The position numbers were made by a program, and so were the translations under genes. From the NCBI RefSeq assembly GCF_014284365.1, contig NZ_JACOGG010000015.1:1-64000 (forward strand): a stretch of 64,000 nt of DNA, in the 5' to 3' direction. Positions 45,476 through 55,353 of this stretch are shown piece by piece. This DNA comes from Cognatundibacterium rugosum. Its GTDB lineage: Bacteria; Pseudomonadota; Gammaproteobacteria; Burkholderiales; Burkholderiaceae_D. Under the pieces are notes generated by a model. The model was not told the DNA's origin and made no database searches. It saw only the letters and a program-made list of their open reading frames with translations. Numbering within the stretch: position 1 is the stretch's first letter; every line of letters begins with the position of its first letter.

Positions 45476-46242
45476 TAGTCGATCAGCCCGAAGTGAGTTT
45501 GCAACCACTGCGCCAGATGCTGGACATCCTGCGTCGCAGAGCAGAATCGTGCATATTCTGCAACCGGCATCTGGCAGGCAAGCGCCTCCCGGACCCCCTC
45601 ATCGCGATGGATCGCGGCTGGCACAAACCGTCCACCCAATTGCGCACGTAACATGCCGTAGACATCACGACATAACTGCTTAGATGCATCCATTTGATTC
45701 AGAACGAAACAATGGCCAAGAAAATCCTTACGCTTACCGGTATAAAATTCAAGCAAGGCTTCTATCGACGGCACCGTCGAATAGGAAGCTGCATCCGGCC
45801 TCAGAACCACCAGGCCAACATGAGCAACTTGCAATACCTGCTGTAAATAAATGCTGGGACCAGGAGGTGTATCAATCAATACTACGGCATTTTCTGCTAA
45901 ACCTAGCGAGTTCAAATGCTGAAACAACCAGTCTGATTGAAACTTAAGCTGACGTTCAAACTGCTCACGTTCTGACTCATTGACGATGCCATAGGGAAGA
46001 AAATCAACCCCAAACCGGCTCACATTCAAACATGGGCGCCAGCCACCCGACCATGCCTCAGGTCTGGCAATACCTGCGTTTTCTTCATACGGCATACCAA
46101 AATGCAAACGCAGAGCATTTTGTGGGTCCAGATCCAGTACTGTTATCCTTTCCCCTAATTGTGAAAGTGCGGCTGCCAGATTAGCAGTCACCGTCGTCTT
46201 TCCGACGCCACCTTTAGGAGAAATAACAGCAACAACTCTCAT
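45475..46242 (-). CDS. bcsQ: Cellulose biosynthesis ATPase BcsQ
   Basis: MinD/ParA-type ATPase of 255 aa with the deviant Walker A KGGVGKTT (residues 10-17), LDLDPQN and IDTPPGPS blocks, and the BcsQ-typical PYG..NESEREQFE region. BcsQ localises or activates the cellulose secretion complex at the inner membrane. Its start overlaps the end of bcsP (ATGA) and its stop overlaps bcsAB (TAATG), so bcsP-bcsQ-bcsAB are translationally coupled. A second member of the family lies at 47732-48493. Confidence 0.93.
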   Translation of the reverse strand: MRVVAVISPKGGVGKTTVTANLAAALSQLGERITVLDLDPQNALRLHFGMPYEENAGIARPEAWSGGWRPCLNVSRFGVDFLPYGIVNESEREQFERQLKFQSDWLFQHLNSLGLAENAVVLIDTPPGPSIYLQQVLQVAHVGLVVLRPDAASYSTVPSIEALLEFYTGKRKDFLGHCFVLNQMDASKQLCRDVYGMLRAQLGGRFVPAAIHRDEGVREALACQMPVAEYARFCSATQDVQHLAQWLQTHFGLID

Positions 46243-46805
46243 GACTTGAATATTTTTTGGAAAAAGGACAGATTGGGCGTATCTTTACTTTTGCTTTGCT
46301 CAGGGCTTTTCGCCAACCGGTCAAAAATGGCACTGACCGAACGCTGCCTGTTTTGTTCCACGCCAGGAGCAAGCTCAGCAGCAACGGGAGATGCCGTGAA
46401 AAAGGGCTGCACACCTGGACTCGGTGAAACCCGAGCCTGAGCTTGACGGCCCTGGATTTCAGCCGACACCTCAGATTGAGCCAATGACGCCACTTTTTCA
46501 AAGCGAAACTGAGGCTCGCTCTGCACAGGGAGTGCGCGCGCATCCAACCTAGTCTCTTTCGGATATGCAGGTATATTCTGAGGCTGCTGCGACAAAGAAG
46601 ATAAACTAAATTCAGGCGTATCACCTGTATCTTCATCCGCAAATGTAGCAGCATGCACACGTACATCGCGTAACAAAGGCCAACGTTGTCTGGCCTGCTC
46701 GCTGTCTACGTCGCGATTAATTTCCCTGTAACCAGTCGCAGGTTGGCCAAACTTTTGAAACAGATTTTTGATATCGTCATCCATACTATTCACCGTCTTC
46801 ATCAT
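46239..46805 (-). CDS. bcsP: Cellulose biosynthesis protein BcsP
   Basis: A 188-aa protein. The N-terminal DDIKNLFQKFGQPATGYREI ... ARQRWPLLRDV is the BcsP/BcsR-like motif found ahead of BcsQ in betaproteobacterial cellulose operons; the remainder is Pro/Gln/Ser-rich and probably disordered, with FDRLAKSPEQ and SFFQKIF at the end. The exact start (46805, 46802 or 46784) is uncertain because no strong ribosome-binding site is seen. It overlaps bcsQ by 4 bp and follows bcsD by 25 bp. Confidence 0.85.
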   Translation of the reverse strand: MMKTVNSMDDDIKNLFQKFGQPATGYREINRDVDSEQARQRWPLLRDVRVHAATFADEDTGDTPEFSLSSLSQQPQNIPAYPKETRLDARALPVQSEPQFRFEKVASLAQSEVSAEIQGRQAQARVSPSPGVQPFFTASPVAAELAPGVEQNRQRSVSAIFDRLAKSPEQSKSKDTPNLSFFQKIFKS

Positions 46806-46830
46806 TTAGCGAAAGCTTCACGCTCCAATT

Positions 46831-47322
46831 TCAACGACGCCCAAAAAATGGCGACTCCTCTACCTGCCTCTTAAGTTCAAAGACCAAAACCTGAGCAAAA
46901 CCTGCTTCAGCGGTTTTTTGTTGCAGCCTCAACGAAGAGTCCATCCCCATCCCTTCGAACCAACTCGCATAAATCCCTTCCAGCAAAGCCGGAGTCCAGC
47001 TCAGTGCCTGTTCACCAAATGCTGTTTTTAATGGACTTGCATGGTGCAACAATACCAAGGCTTCAGCTTCTTCATTAATCTCCACCCAGCCCCAATGCAT
47101 GCGTTCCCAAATTGCATTCATGTTATCTTCAAGTAACTGCAAATTGTCGCCGCCTTTGAATCCCAGACCCGACGCCATATTGCGCCCCAACTGGTGCATA
47201 AATAAACGCAAATCTTTCAAGTCACCCTTGGTAGAGAATTCTGCTGAAAATGCGTTCAAAAAAGCACGCCATTGCAATGAACATTGCTGCGACTCGTAAT
47301 ACTGGAGATCGTTTTTTGACAT
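46831..47322 (-). CDS. bcsD: Cellulose synthase subunit D
   Basis: A 163-aa protein matching BcsD/AxcesD: YYESQQCSLQWRAFLNAFSA near the start, LGFKGGDNLQLLEDNMNAIW, and the C-terminal GWVEINEEAEALVLLHHASP and ASWFEGMGMD blocks. BcsD forms a periplasmic octamer that organises glucan chains in type I systems. The ATG at 47322 has GGAAG upstream; a GTG at 47337 opens the frame earlier. In most type I operons bcsD is distal, whereas here it is the first gene after the main intergenic region. Confidence 0.92.
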   Translation of the reverse strand: MSKNDLQYYESQQCSLQWRAFLNAFSAEFSTKGDLKDLRLFMHQLGRNMASGLGFKGGDNLQLLEDNMNAIWERMHWGWVEINEEAEALVLLHHASPLKTAFGEQALSWTPALLEGIYASWFEGMGMDSSLRLQQKTAEAGFAQVLVFELKRQVEESPFFGRR

Positions 47323-47731
47323 AATGAACACTTCCACAAAATGATTGCAATAACAATCCCGGGAAATTTACCGAAACCGCTTACAACTACTTACAACTCT
47401 ACCATTTGGCGCGACCTGTAGTCCAGTTCACCGCCATGCACAATTGTCAAGAATCTATACGCCGGACACTCAATTTAATAGTAAGCGCAAGATTAACTTA
47501 AATAATTTATTTTTTTACAACATTTTTATGCAATAAGAACGCCCTCGTTCAAGCACTAACTGGCATAAGCCCTGTGGAGCATAACGACCTAAAATCAGGA
47601 AAGTGAATACAAAAACATGAAATTTTCTATTTACACGTAATTATGATCAATAGTTACACGTAAGTTGCTATGCAATGTAACTAAGGTCGCCTGAAATATT
47701 CTTCGCCGGCTATGTTCAAGGTTCAGATGCC
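47323..47731. promoter_or_regulatory. AT-rich upstream region of the bcsD-bcsP-bcsQ-bcsAB-bcsC operon
   Basis: About 410 bp, clearly more AT-rich than its surroundings. It contains the TTACACGTAA pair (47631-47663), a minus-strand TTGACA at 47445-47450 without a good -10 at the expected place, and a 10-bp tandem repeat CTTACAACTA/CTTACAACTC at 47380-47399 close to bcsD. It is the likely main regulatory region of the cellulose genes. No gene is supported in it. Confidence 0.6.
47631..47663. promoter_or_regulatory. Pair of TTACACGTAA palindromic sites upstream of bcsD
   Basis: TTACACGTAA occurs at 47631-47640 and 47654-47663, a 23-bp period. Each is an inverted TTAC-NN-GTAA repeat, and the spacer contains TGATCA. 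Two identical sites about two helical turns apart in the upstream region of the cellulose operon suggest a transcription-factor operator; the factor is unknown. Confidence 0.55.
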
Positions 47732-48493
47732 TTACCGTGGTAAGCCACGAATTATCCAATCTGTAATCTTAAAAATACTTTGGGCTGCCGCATTTTCAGG
47801 TTGGTGTACCACCACCGGGCGTTCAAAAGCCAAAGCTTCTTCAACGACTTCGCTTTCCGGTACCACGAAAGGCAGCATTCGTTGTCCTAATTTTTCAGAA
47901 AACAAAGAGAGCACATCTTGTGCCAGTTGACGCTGAGTCCCTTGGTTGATCAGATAAGCAGACCCTATTCTGGCGCTTGATCCTGCGGTATAACTCGCAA
48001 TCAGCGCCTCCATTTCTGGCAAGGTTGAATAAGAAGCTGCATCCGCCAACACCACTGCCAGCAAAAAATCTGCGGCGCGAACGGCCTGCTTCAGATACAC
48101 CGAAGGACCTGGAGGCGTATCGAGTATCACGACGGTTTGGTCTGGCAACCTGGTCGACAGAAGCTTATTTCTCAACCAGTCTTCCTGCGCTTCCAGCGTC
48201 GCCTCAAATTTTTGCCGGCGTTGCTCACTGCAACTGCCGTAAGGAACCAGTGCCACATCAAAGGGAGTTTGATGCATGACACCTGCGAGGCGCGTGCGGC
48301 TGGCGTTGAGTGAGCTGATGCCCTTGGCAACATCAGGGTCCAATCCGCCCAGATGCCATTGCATGGCATTTTGTGGATCGAGATCGACGACGACCGCAGG
48401 ACGTCCGCGTTGTGCGAAACCTGCAGCAAGATTGGCCGATACGGTTGTTTTTCCAACGCCGCCTTTCGCAGAGACGATAGCGATAACGAACAT
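47732..48493 (-). CDS. Second BcsQ-like MinD-type ATPase
   Basis: A 253-aa protein clearly homologous to BcsQ: KGGVGKTTVSANLAAGFAQ at residues 10-28, VVDLDPQNAMQWHLGG, LVPYGSCSEQRRQKFE, ILDTPPGPSVYLKQAV and DAASYSTLPEMEALI. It starts 22 bp after tldD and ends about 410 bp before bcsD. The Pseudomonas wss operon also has two MinD-like genes (wssA and wssJ), which is the closest precedent. Its sequence diverges enough from bcsQ that it is an old paralogue, not a recent duplicate. Confidence 0.9.
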   Translation of the reverse strand: MFVIAIVSAKGGVGKTTVSANLAAGFAQRGRPAVVVDLDPQNAMQWHLGGLDPDVAKGISSLNASRTRLAGVMHQTPFDVALVPYGSCSEQRRQKFEATLEAQEDWLRNKLLSTRLPDQTVVILDTPPGPSVYLKQAVRAADFLLAVVLADAASYSTLPEMEALIASYTAGSSARIGSAYLINQGTQRQLAQDVLSLFSEKLGQRMLPFVVPESEVVEEALAFERPVVVHQPENAAAQSIFKITDWIIRGLPR

Positions 48494-48515
48494 AGTAGGT
48501 TTTGCCCTTAAGGTA

Positions 48516-49976
48516 TTAAGCGGTTCCGCCTACAGTCAGCCCCTCTATGCGCATACTAGGCTGACCCACGCCGACGGGCAGACTCTGCCCTTCTTTACCA
48601 CACACGCCTATACCGGAGTCCAGTTGAAGATCATTACCTATCATGGAGACATGATTGAGCACTTCTGGTCCATTGCCAATCAGCGTTGCGCCTTTGACCG
48701 GATAGCTGATTTTTCCATTCTCTATCATGTAGGCTTCACTGGCGGAAAATACAAATTTTCCATTCGTGATATCGACCTGGCCACCGCCAAAATTAACGGC
48801 ATACAGCCCATTCTTAACCGACGCCAGAATTTCTTCCGGATCCTTGTCACCAGCCAGCATGTAAGTATTGGTCATACGCGGCATAGGAAGATGCGCAAAA
48901 GATTCACGCCGTGCATTACCGGTAATCTCCATCTTCATCAGACGTGCATTCATCGTATCCTGCATATAGCCTTTCAGGATACCGTCCTCAATCAGGACAT
49001 TGCACTGAGTCGGATTACCTTCGTCGTCGATATTCAACGAACCGCGCCGGTTCTGCATCGTACCATCGTCCACCACGGTGACGCCTTTGGCCGCTACCCG
49101 CTCTCCGATGCGACCGGAAAAGGTACTGGAACCTTTGCGGTTAAAATCACCTTCCAGGCCGTGTCCAACCGCTTCATGCAATAAAACGCCAGGCCAGCCA
49201 GGCCCCAATACGACTGTCATCGGCCCCGCCGGTGCCGGACGTGCATCCAGATTTACCAGTGCAGATTTGACCGCTTCGTCCGCAAATTTTTCCAGTAAAG
49301 CATCTGTAAAGTAAGCATAGTCATAGCGGCCACCGCCGCCGCTGGAACCCATTTCACGCCGGCCATTCTGCTCGGCGATCACGGTTACCGATACCCGCAC
49401 CAACGGCCGTACATCGGCGGCCATCACACCGTCACTGCGCGCCACCATCACGACATCGTATTCGCCAGACAGCGAAGCCATCACCTGCACAATGCGAGGG
49501 TCCTTAGCGCGCGCAATACGCTCTACGCGCTCCAACAGGCGCACTTTCTGATTTGCATCCAAAGAATGTAAGGGGTCGTTCGGTAAATATAAATCGCGGC
49601 CGATCGCTTCAGCCATGGTTTTAGCGACTTTCACTTTCCCGGTGCCCTGGCGCGCGATGGTACGGGTTGCGACTGCAGCCTCGGACAGGGCTTTCGCAGA
49701 AATTTCATCGGAATAGGCAAACGCTGTTTTATCGCCAGATACCGCGCGCACACCGACACCCTGATCGATAGAGAAACTGCCGGTCTTGACGATGCCCTCT
49801 TCCAGACTCCAGCCTTCGCTGCGGGTAAATTGGAAGTACAAATCTGCGTAATCAACACGATGCGTAAACATCGAGGCAAGCACCTGATTTAACTGATTGT
49901 CATCCAGACCAAAAGGAGTAAGCAACACATCACGGGCGATGGTTAAATGGCTAGGAGTCGATACGCTGGAAGTCAT
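48516..49976 (-). CDS. tldD: Metalloprotease TldD
   Basis: A 486-aa member of the TldD/PmbA (U62) family. The zinc site is in [18 protein letters not shown] (about residue 265), and the C-terminal block [25 protein letters not shown] is diagnostic. With its partner TldE it degrades unfolded peptides and matures some modified peptides. tldE/pmbA is not in this window. It follows the nitrilase gene by 163 bp. Confidence 0.95.
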   Translation of the reverse strand: MTSSVSTPSHLTIARDVLLTPFGLDDNQLNQVLASMFTHRVDYADLYFQFTRSEGWSLEEGIVKTGSFSIDQGVGVRAVSGDKTAFAYSDEISAKALSEAAVATRTIARQGTGKVKVAKTMAEAIGRDLYLPNDPLHSLDANQKVRLLERVERIARAKDPRIVQVMASLSGEYDVVMVARSDGVMAADVRPLVRVSVTVIAEQNGRREMGSSGGGGRYDYAYFTDALLEKFADEAVKSALVNLDARPAPAGPMTVVLGPGWPGVLLHEAVGHGLEGDFNRKGSSTFSGRIGERVAAKGVTVVDDGTMQNRRGSLNIDDEGNPTQCNVLIEDGILKGYMQDTMNARLMKMEITGNARRESFAHLPMPRMTNTYMLAGDKDPEEILASVKNGLYAVNFGGGQVDITNGKFVFSASEAYMIENGKISYPVKGATLIGNGPEVLNHVSMIGNDLQLDSGIGVCGKEGQSLPVGVGQPSMRIEGLTVGGTA

Positions 49977-50139
49977 AGATTAAGGGCTCACGCATAAAAA
50001 AACGGTAATGCTGGCATTGTAGTTCAGAAGCAGCCTGCATCACATATGGGACATCAATATTCTGTCTGACAGAGCGTTGCGCTTAGGGTTGTGAGCTTTT
50101 ACGAACGAATTCGGAACAGATTCGGAACTGACTTCAGGC

Positions 50140-50937
50140 TCAAATACGCCGATGATGCAAGGCCGGCAGGCTTTCACGTACTGATGCAATCAGTCCGGTA
50201 TCAATTTCACCGGTTACGATACCCTCTCCCTCTGGCAAGCAGGCCAGTACCTTGCCCCAAGGATCTATCAGCATGCTATGCCCCCAGGTGCGGCGGCCAT
50301 TGCTATGCACCCCACCCTGGCCACAGGCCAGTAAATAACATTGATTCTCAACGGCTCTGGCACGCAACAGGATTTCCCAGTGAGCTTCGCCCGTTGTATA
50401 TGTAAACGCAGCCGTCACAATCAGCAGATTGCAATGTCCTAACGCACGAAACAATTCCGGGAAGCGCAGGTCATAACAGATTGCCAGTCCTATCCTGCCT
50501 AATTCAGAATCAAAACTGACCACTTCATGACCCGCCGTGATGGTACGCGACTCTTCGTACGACTCACTGCCCTTCTGAAAACCGAACAGATGTATTTTGT
50601 CGTAACGCGCTTTCAATGTGCCGTCCGGCCCATAGACTAAGGTCGTGTTCAGCACCTTATCTGCTTCAGCGGACTTCAAGGGTATGGTTCCACCTATCAG
50701 CCAGACACCGAGTTCGCTTGCGATTGCAGACAAAAAAGTCTGCATACGACCATTTCCCGGTTCTTCCGCAATCAATAATTTATCCGTATCCTGCTGCCCC
50801 ATCAGGGGCCAGTATTCAGGCAACAATAATAGCTGCGCGCCTTCTGCAGCGGCCTGTCGTATCAGGCGCTCCGCTGTCGCCAGGTTGTCATTCAAGTCCG
50901 CAGACGAAATCATCTGTATCGCCGCCACCTTCATCAT
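50140..50937 (-). CDS. Nitrilase-superfamily amidase (Nit2/omega-amidase or deaminated-glutathione amidase like)
   Basis: A 265-aa carbon-nitrogen hydrolase. The catalytic triad is visible: Glu in LLLPEYWP (about 41), Lys in YDKIHLFG (about 114), Cys in LAICYDLRFPELF (about 154). The Nit1/Nit2 branch cleaves deaminated glutathione or alpha-ketoglutaramate; I cannot separate these. ATGATGA links its start with the yhdP stop, and GGGAGAGG in the last yhdP codons is its ribosome-binding site. Confidence 0.92.
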   Translation of the reverse strand: MMKVAAIQMISSADLNDNLATAERLIRQAAAEGAQLLLLPEYWPLMGQQDTDKLLIAEEPGNGRMQTFLSAIASELGVWLIGGTIPLKSAEADKVLNTTLVYGPDGTLKARYDKIHLFGFQKGSESYEESRTITAGHEVVSFDSELGRIGLAICYDLRFPELFRALGHCNLLIVTAAFTYTTGEAHWEILLRARAVENQCYLLACGQGGVHSNGRRTWGHSMLIDPWGKVLACLPEGEGIVTGEIDTGLIASVRESLPALHHRRI

Positions 50938-53900
50938 TCACCTCTCCCTGTTTTACTGGTTTCAGCGGAGGAAGCACTGTGACTCAGGCCGACCTCCAGT
51001 TTTTTGACGACAGGTTCAGTCCAGGAACCAGTCAGGCCATATTCAAAAGTAAACGCCTTGGCTAAAGGCTCACGTAAAAATAGCTGTGCCAAAAAAGTCC
51101 CCAACCCGATCACAGGATTGACTGCCAGACCATACACAACGGAAGCAGCGCCGGCGTTCACGACCGGAATCACCACCACATGCAAATCCTGGGTCTCATG
51201 CACTATGTCTGCCTTACCTGCCATCAGCACGGTCGCATTCAAACCGCGCATTTTCAGATTCTCGGTATGCGCCAGCCCTTTTTCGATCACAGCATGGCCG
51301 TTAATGCCATCAAAAGCAAAGCCCTCAGAAAACACATCGCGAAAATCCAGCGTCAACCGACGTGGCAAAGATTGCATACTCAATACGCCTAATAATTTCG
51401 CTGCGCCCGGATCAACTTTTAAAAACTGACCTGCAGCCAGGTCGAGCTGCATTTTTCCTGACATGGACGGCAAATCCATCGCAAACGGCAGCCCATTCCA
51501 GCGCAGATTGCCTTCAATTTTCCCTTTACCGCCCTGCAATACGTTGGCAAAACCCAGGCGGTTCAGCAATTGCCCCGCATGCTGAATGTCCAGTACATAT
51601 TCGAGCTGGGTCTGACCGGCATCGGCCTGTTGCAACCATTTTCCCGAGGCTTTTAATTCTGCATCCGGATTTTTCAAATTAATTTTACGCAGTTGCCACT
51701 CGCTGCGGCCATTCACCAACTGATTACTGGCCTGTAATTCCAGCCTGCCCATTTTTTTATTCACCAGTTCAAGCTGATCTACCACAATATCAAGGCCAGG
51801 TAACTGTGTCTGCATTTTTTTTCCATCTAACAGCTCAGTCACTTCTTTCGCAGCAGAGGCCGGAATTTTCAGGTAATCGAAGCGGCCAGTGATGACGGAA
51901 TTCGCTTGCGTCAGTGCAGCCTCGTTCCAGCTCAAAGTCCCGGCCATCTGAGCAGACTTCATACCCGCTTTCCAGTTCCCCTTCTGTTGCGTGAGTGCCA
52001 GTTGCATATCGTCAAACTGTTTCCCCATCACGTGCAAATGTCCTGCCCGCAATTGTAGCGAGGCGGGGTAAAAATACGATTCCAGCCCAGTGTCCGTCAC
52101 TGCAGCGCTCGCAGCAGATTTCGCTGACATGTTGTCCAGCCACTGCGACCACTCATCCATATTTAATTTCGGGAGCTGAATTTGCCAAGCCATCCCTTGT
52201 TCGGAATCCGGTGCAGGCTGACCTATGCCGATGCCACCACGCGCGACACGCCATCCCTTATCGTTGTCGCGCTGTTTTTGTCGCAGAAAGCGCGCCTGCG
52301 CCAACGTCCCCAACTGCAGCTTTAATTCATCACGTAACTGGTTACTCTCATTACCAGCCAGCGGCGTTAGCTCGACTTTCAATGGCAAGATCTCAGTAGC
52401 TGCCTTACGCAAAGGTTCTGGAAAATGTAAGGCCATTCCTTGCAAACTTGATTCCACCACGATCTCTGGCAACTGCTTTTTGACATTCACTGCCGCAGTG
52501 TAACGACTGGAGCCAGACAAACGTCCATCCATGATCCTGCGGTGCTCAGGCGGCAGATAACTGATCAGGCCTTGCGCACTGGCTGTACCGTCGAGTCGTA
52601 TACGTATCGCATTGTCTTTTTGGCTGCCACCGCTGATCACCAGCGGGCCGCCCAGAGCAATCGCTTTCAGTGACGGTATGGTCAGTCCGGTTTCATTGAA
52701 TTCCAGTTTGCCATTCGCCGCGCTGACCTGTGGAATTCCTGGTTGCAACATGACATCGTTATTTTGAAATTGCAGAATACCATTCACCTTAGCATCAATC
52801 AGATGCAACAAAGGCAGCTGCAATTTCAGATTCAATGAAGACAAGCCGCTAGCCTTGGTCTCATCTAAAAAATGACCTAGCCAGCCCTGCACAGGGCTGG
52901 CAGCGACGTAGCCCAGCATTTGCTGCAACAGACCGGATGCCGTTCCGTCAATTTGCAACACTGCACCATGCGTCATCAGATCAGGAATGATGGCTTTCAC
53001 TTTTTTCAGGTCAACTCCGAGCGTCTTGGCTGTGTCGCCGGAAATTTCCATCCGTGCTCGGTCAAACACAAAGCTGCCACGGATTTGCTCAATCACAGGC
53101 CAGAGAGCCTGCTTCGATGTGTCGCTCAGTTGTCCAGCGGTGAAATCCAGTTTGGCGCCACTCAGACTGCCTTTAACCCTGAACTCGCCGGCCTGCGCGG
53201 CCCTGCTATCATTCGCTGCAAACGGAAAGTGAGATAAGTCCCCTCTCACCTTGACCTGTACCTCATCTGCATAACCATCCAATAACGAATGGGTAAGCCA
53301 GTAGCGCAAATCCTGCGGCGCGCTGGCGGGTATATATTTATCGATGGTTTTCAAATCAAAACGGTCGATACGGCCACTCAAATCCAAATTCCCCGCCGGA
53401 TTATCGGTATCCGCACGCAAGGACACGGTATGCCTGCCACTGAAGCTGGCACGCATATTTCCTTGCTCTGCATCGAACTTTTGCAGCTGAACTGTGAGCA
53501 GATCATCGTTGGCGATCTTCCAGTTGGCGTGCACAAACAAACGGTCAAAATACAGGGAAGGATCGACAAAATAACTGGCGGTATGTAGGGCTAAGGCTGT
53601 TGAGTTCAGTACCAGCTTGCCGTTTTTTTCATTGGCTTCAATACTGCCCGACAGATTATCAAAGCCTGGAATCGCGGGCACGGCTGCCGTTGCTGGCCGC
53701 TTGCCACGCTTAGCCTGAGCGGCTCTGGCGGGTTGCGCGCGCAGAGACAGATTCTCAAATTGCCCCTGCACCTGATAACTAAGGATTTCCGGATAACTGC
53801 CCCGCCATTGAGCGCGCAGGTTCTTCAGTACACCTTTCGGCGCAAAATCATTCAGCATTTGGCGCTGCCCTGCCGGCAAGGGTAAATGTTCTGCGAACTG

Positions 53901-55124
53901 AACCAGAGTCTGCAAATCCAGCATAGGCGAGGACAGTTCAACCTGCTCAGACTGACCATCGCTGCCAGGTGTAAAACTTTCCCGGATTGAAGTAGGTGGC
54001 AAACGCAGCCCGTCGCGGGCAGTCATGCTAAAGTCAGTCAGCGCCAGCGTATGACCAGCAGGACCAAACACCGAGGGCAAATATTTCCGGGCGAAGGAAA
54101 TTTTTTCACTTGCCGTGATGCGTCCGCGAATTTCCTGCATATCCAGCGCAGGCAGATCTTTCGCAAATTTTCCCTGCACCTGCCTGAGTAAGACATCCAG
54201 TGTCAGGTCAGCCATCCTGCCTGCATCCAGCTGCATCCAGGCACGCAGCGTACCTTTTCCTTGCTGCAACTGGCTATTCAATGGCAGATAGGCCTGTAAG
54301 GCAGGCAAGTCAGCCTGACTCAGAAACGCATAAATTTCACCCGACCAGACTGAACGATTCAGCAAGGTCTTAGCAAATGAGGCATGGCGCAAATTACCGC
54401 GGACATCCAGAGGCTGCGCCAATCCCTCGTTCATTTGCGCCAGCAAGGAGAATTGGTGCTGCTGCCAGTGATTATTCAAATCGAAATTGACGCCAGACAG
54501 ATTGGCCCCAGGTGTTCCCCGCGTCTGGTCCCGCCAATGCAGCTTACCACCCCGTATCCGTATCTGCTGCTGAGCCAACACCCAGTCCAGGCCCTTGCCA
54601 TCCCCTTGACGTTGGGTATCGAGCAAAAAACCTCCTATGTAAAGCTGACCACGCTCATCTCTTTGTATCGTCAACTCTGGCGCCACCAATTCGATGCGAC
54701 GGAAACGCAGCTCAGCCAGCGGTAAACTCCACCACGACAAGGTCGTGCGCACCTCTGGCAAGGCCAGCGCGAGCTGCCCATGCTGATCAAACAGTTGCAC
54801 CTGATGTAGCGCGAACTGGGGATGCAAGCCTTGCCAGCTGGCTTCCAGTGAGGCAATTTTTACCGGGCGCCCGATAGACGCGGTCAGCGCTGTTTCAACT
54901 TCAGTCTGGTAGCTACCTACCTGTGGCAGCAACACATAGCGCAACACCAGCACCAGCAGTGAAAACACAAAATACAACCCCAGCAGCCCCCAACACACAG
55001 CGCGCAAGCCACATCCCCCCGCTCGCCACAAACGGCGACAGGGTAAGGCAACCAGCATCCTCAGGGAAGACAGCAAGTGGCGGCTACGACGGGTCGGTGC
55101 AGGTGAAGCAGATTCTTTTGTCAT
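50934..55124 (-). CDS. yhdP: YhdP-family AsmA-like intermembrane protein
   Basis: A 1,396-aa protein with one N-terminal membrane segment (about residues 38-65) and a very long periplasmic beta-rich body of the DUF3971/AsmA_2 type. N-terminal ALTASIGRPVKIASLEASWQ is the usual AsmA-like entry. YhdP, TamB and YdbH form bridge-like structures that move phospholipid to the outer membrane. It is first in a yhdP-nitrilase-tldD unit and diverges from glnE with about 230 bp between starts. Confidence 0.92.
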   Translation of the reverse strand: MTKESASPAPTRRSRHLLSSLRMLVALPCRRLWRAGGCGLRAVCWGLLGLYFVFSLLVLVLRYVLLPQVGSYQTEVETALTASIGRPVKIASLEASWQGLHPQFALHQVQLFDQHGQLALALPEVRTTLSWWSLPLAELRFRRIELVAPELTIQRDERGQLYIGGFLLDTQRQGDGKGLDWVLAQQQIRIRGGKLHWRDQTRGTPGANLSGVNFDLNNHWQQHQFSLLAQMNEGLAQPLDVRGNLRHASFAKTLLNRSVWSGEIYAFLSQADLPALQAYLPLNSQLQQGKGTLRAWMQLDAGRMADLTLDVLLRQVQGKFAKDLPALDMQEIRGRITASEKISFARKYLPSVFGPAGHTLALTDFSMTARDGLRLPPTSIRESFTPGSDGQSEQVELSSPMLDLQTLVQFAEHLPLPAGQRQMLNDFAPKGVLKNLRAQWRGSYPEILSYQVQGQFENLSLRAQPARAAQAKRGKRPATAAVPAIPGFDNLSGSIEANEKNGKLVLNSTALALHTASYFVDPSLYFDRLFVHANWKIANDDLLTVQLQKFDAEQGNMRASFSGRHTVSLRADTDNPAGNLDLSGRIDRFDLKTIDKYIPASAPQDLRYWLTHSLLDGYADEVQVKVRGDLSHFPFAANDSRAAQAGEFRVKGSLSGAKLDFTAGQLSDTSKQALWPVIEQIRGSFVFDRARMEISGDTAKTLGVDLKKVKAIIPDLMTHGAVLQIDGTASGLLQQMLGYVAASPVQGWLGHFLDETKASGLSSLNLKLQLPLLHLIDAKVNGILQFQNNDVMLQPGIPQVSAANGKLEFNETGLTIPSLKAIALGGPLVISGGSQKDNAIRIRLDGTASAQGLISYLPPEHRRIMDGRLSGSSRYTAAVNVKKQLPEIVVESSLQGMALHFPEPLRKAATEILPLKVELTPLAGNESNQLRDELKLQLGTLAQARFLRQKQRDNDKGWRVARGGIGIGQPAPDSEQGMAWQIQLPKLNMDEWSQWLDNMSAKSAASAAVTDTGLESYFYPASLQLRAGHLHVMGKQFDDMQLALTQQKGNWKAGMKSAQMAGTLSWNEAALTQANSVITGRFDYLKIPASAAKEVTELLDGKKMQTQLPGLDIVVDQLELVNKKMGRLELQASNQLVNGRSEWQLRKINLKNPDAELKASGKWLQQADAGQTQLEYVLDIQHAGQLLNRLGFANVLQGGKGKIEGNLRWNGLPFAMDLPSMSGKMQLDLAAGQFLKVDPGAAKLLGVLSMQSLPRRLTLDFRDVFSEGFAFDGINGHAVIEKGLAHTENLKMRGLNATVLMAGKADIVHETQDLHVVVIPVVNAGAASVVYGLAVNPVIGLGTFLAQLFLREPLAKAFTFEYGLTGSWTEPVVKKLEVGLSHSASSAETSKTGRGE

Positions 55125-55353
55125 TCAAGACATTCACTTCTTTGCACTGCGGTGTCAGACCTGCAACCCGGCACATGGTTATTCAAACTACGTCTCATGC
55201 TTTTCATTGATTAAGTATCGAATCAGGACGATCCCGGATTCCTCAGCGAACATCGCGAGTACGGTTCTGCAAGCGCGCAAAATCACTTACAATCAGAACC
55301 TATCCTCTTCCCAGCAGCTATACCGCTGACCGACAATCCATCCAGTCTCCCTT

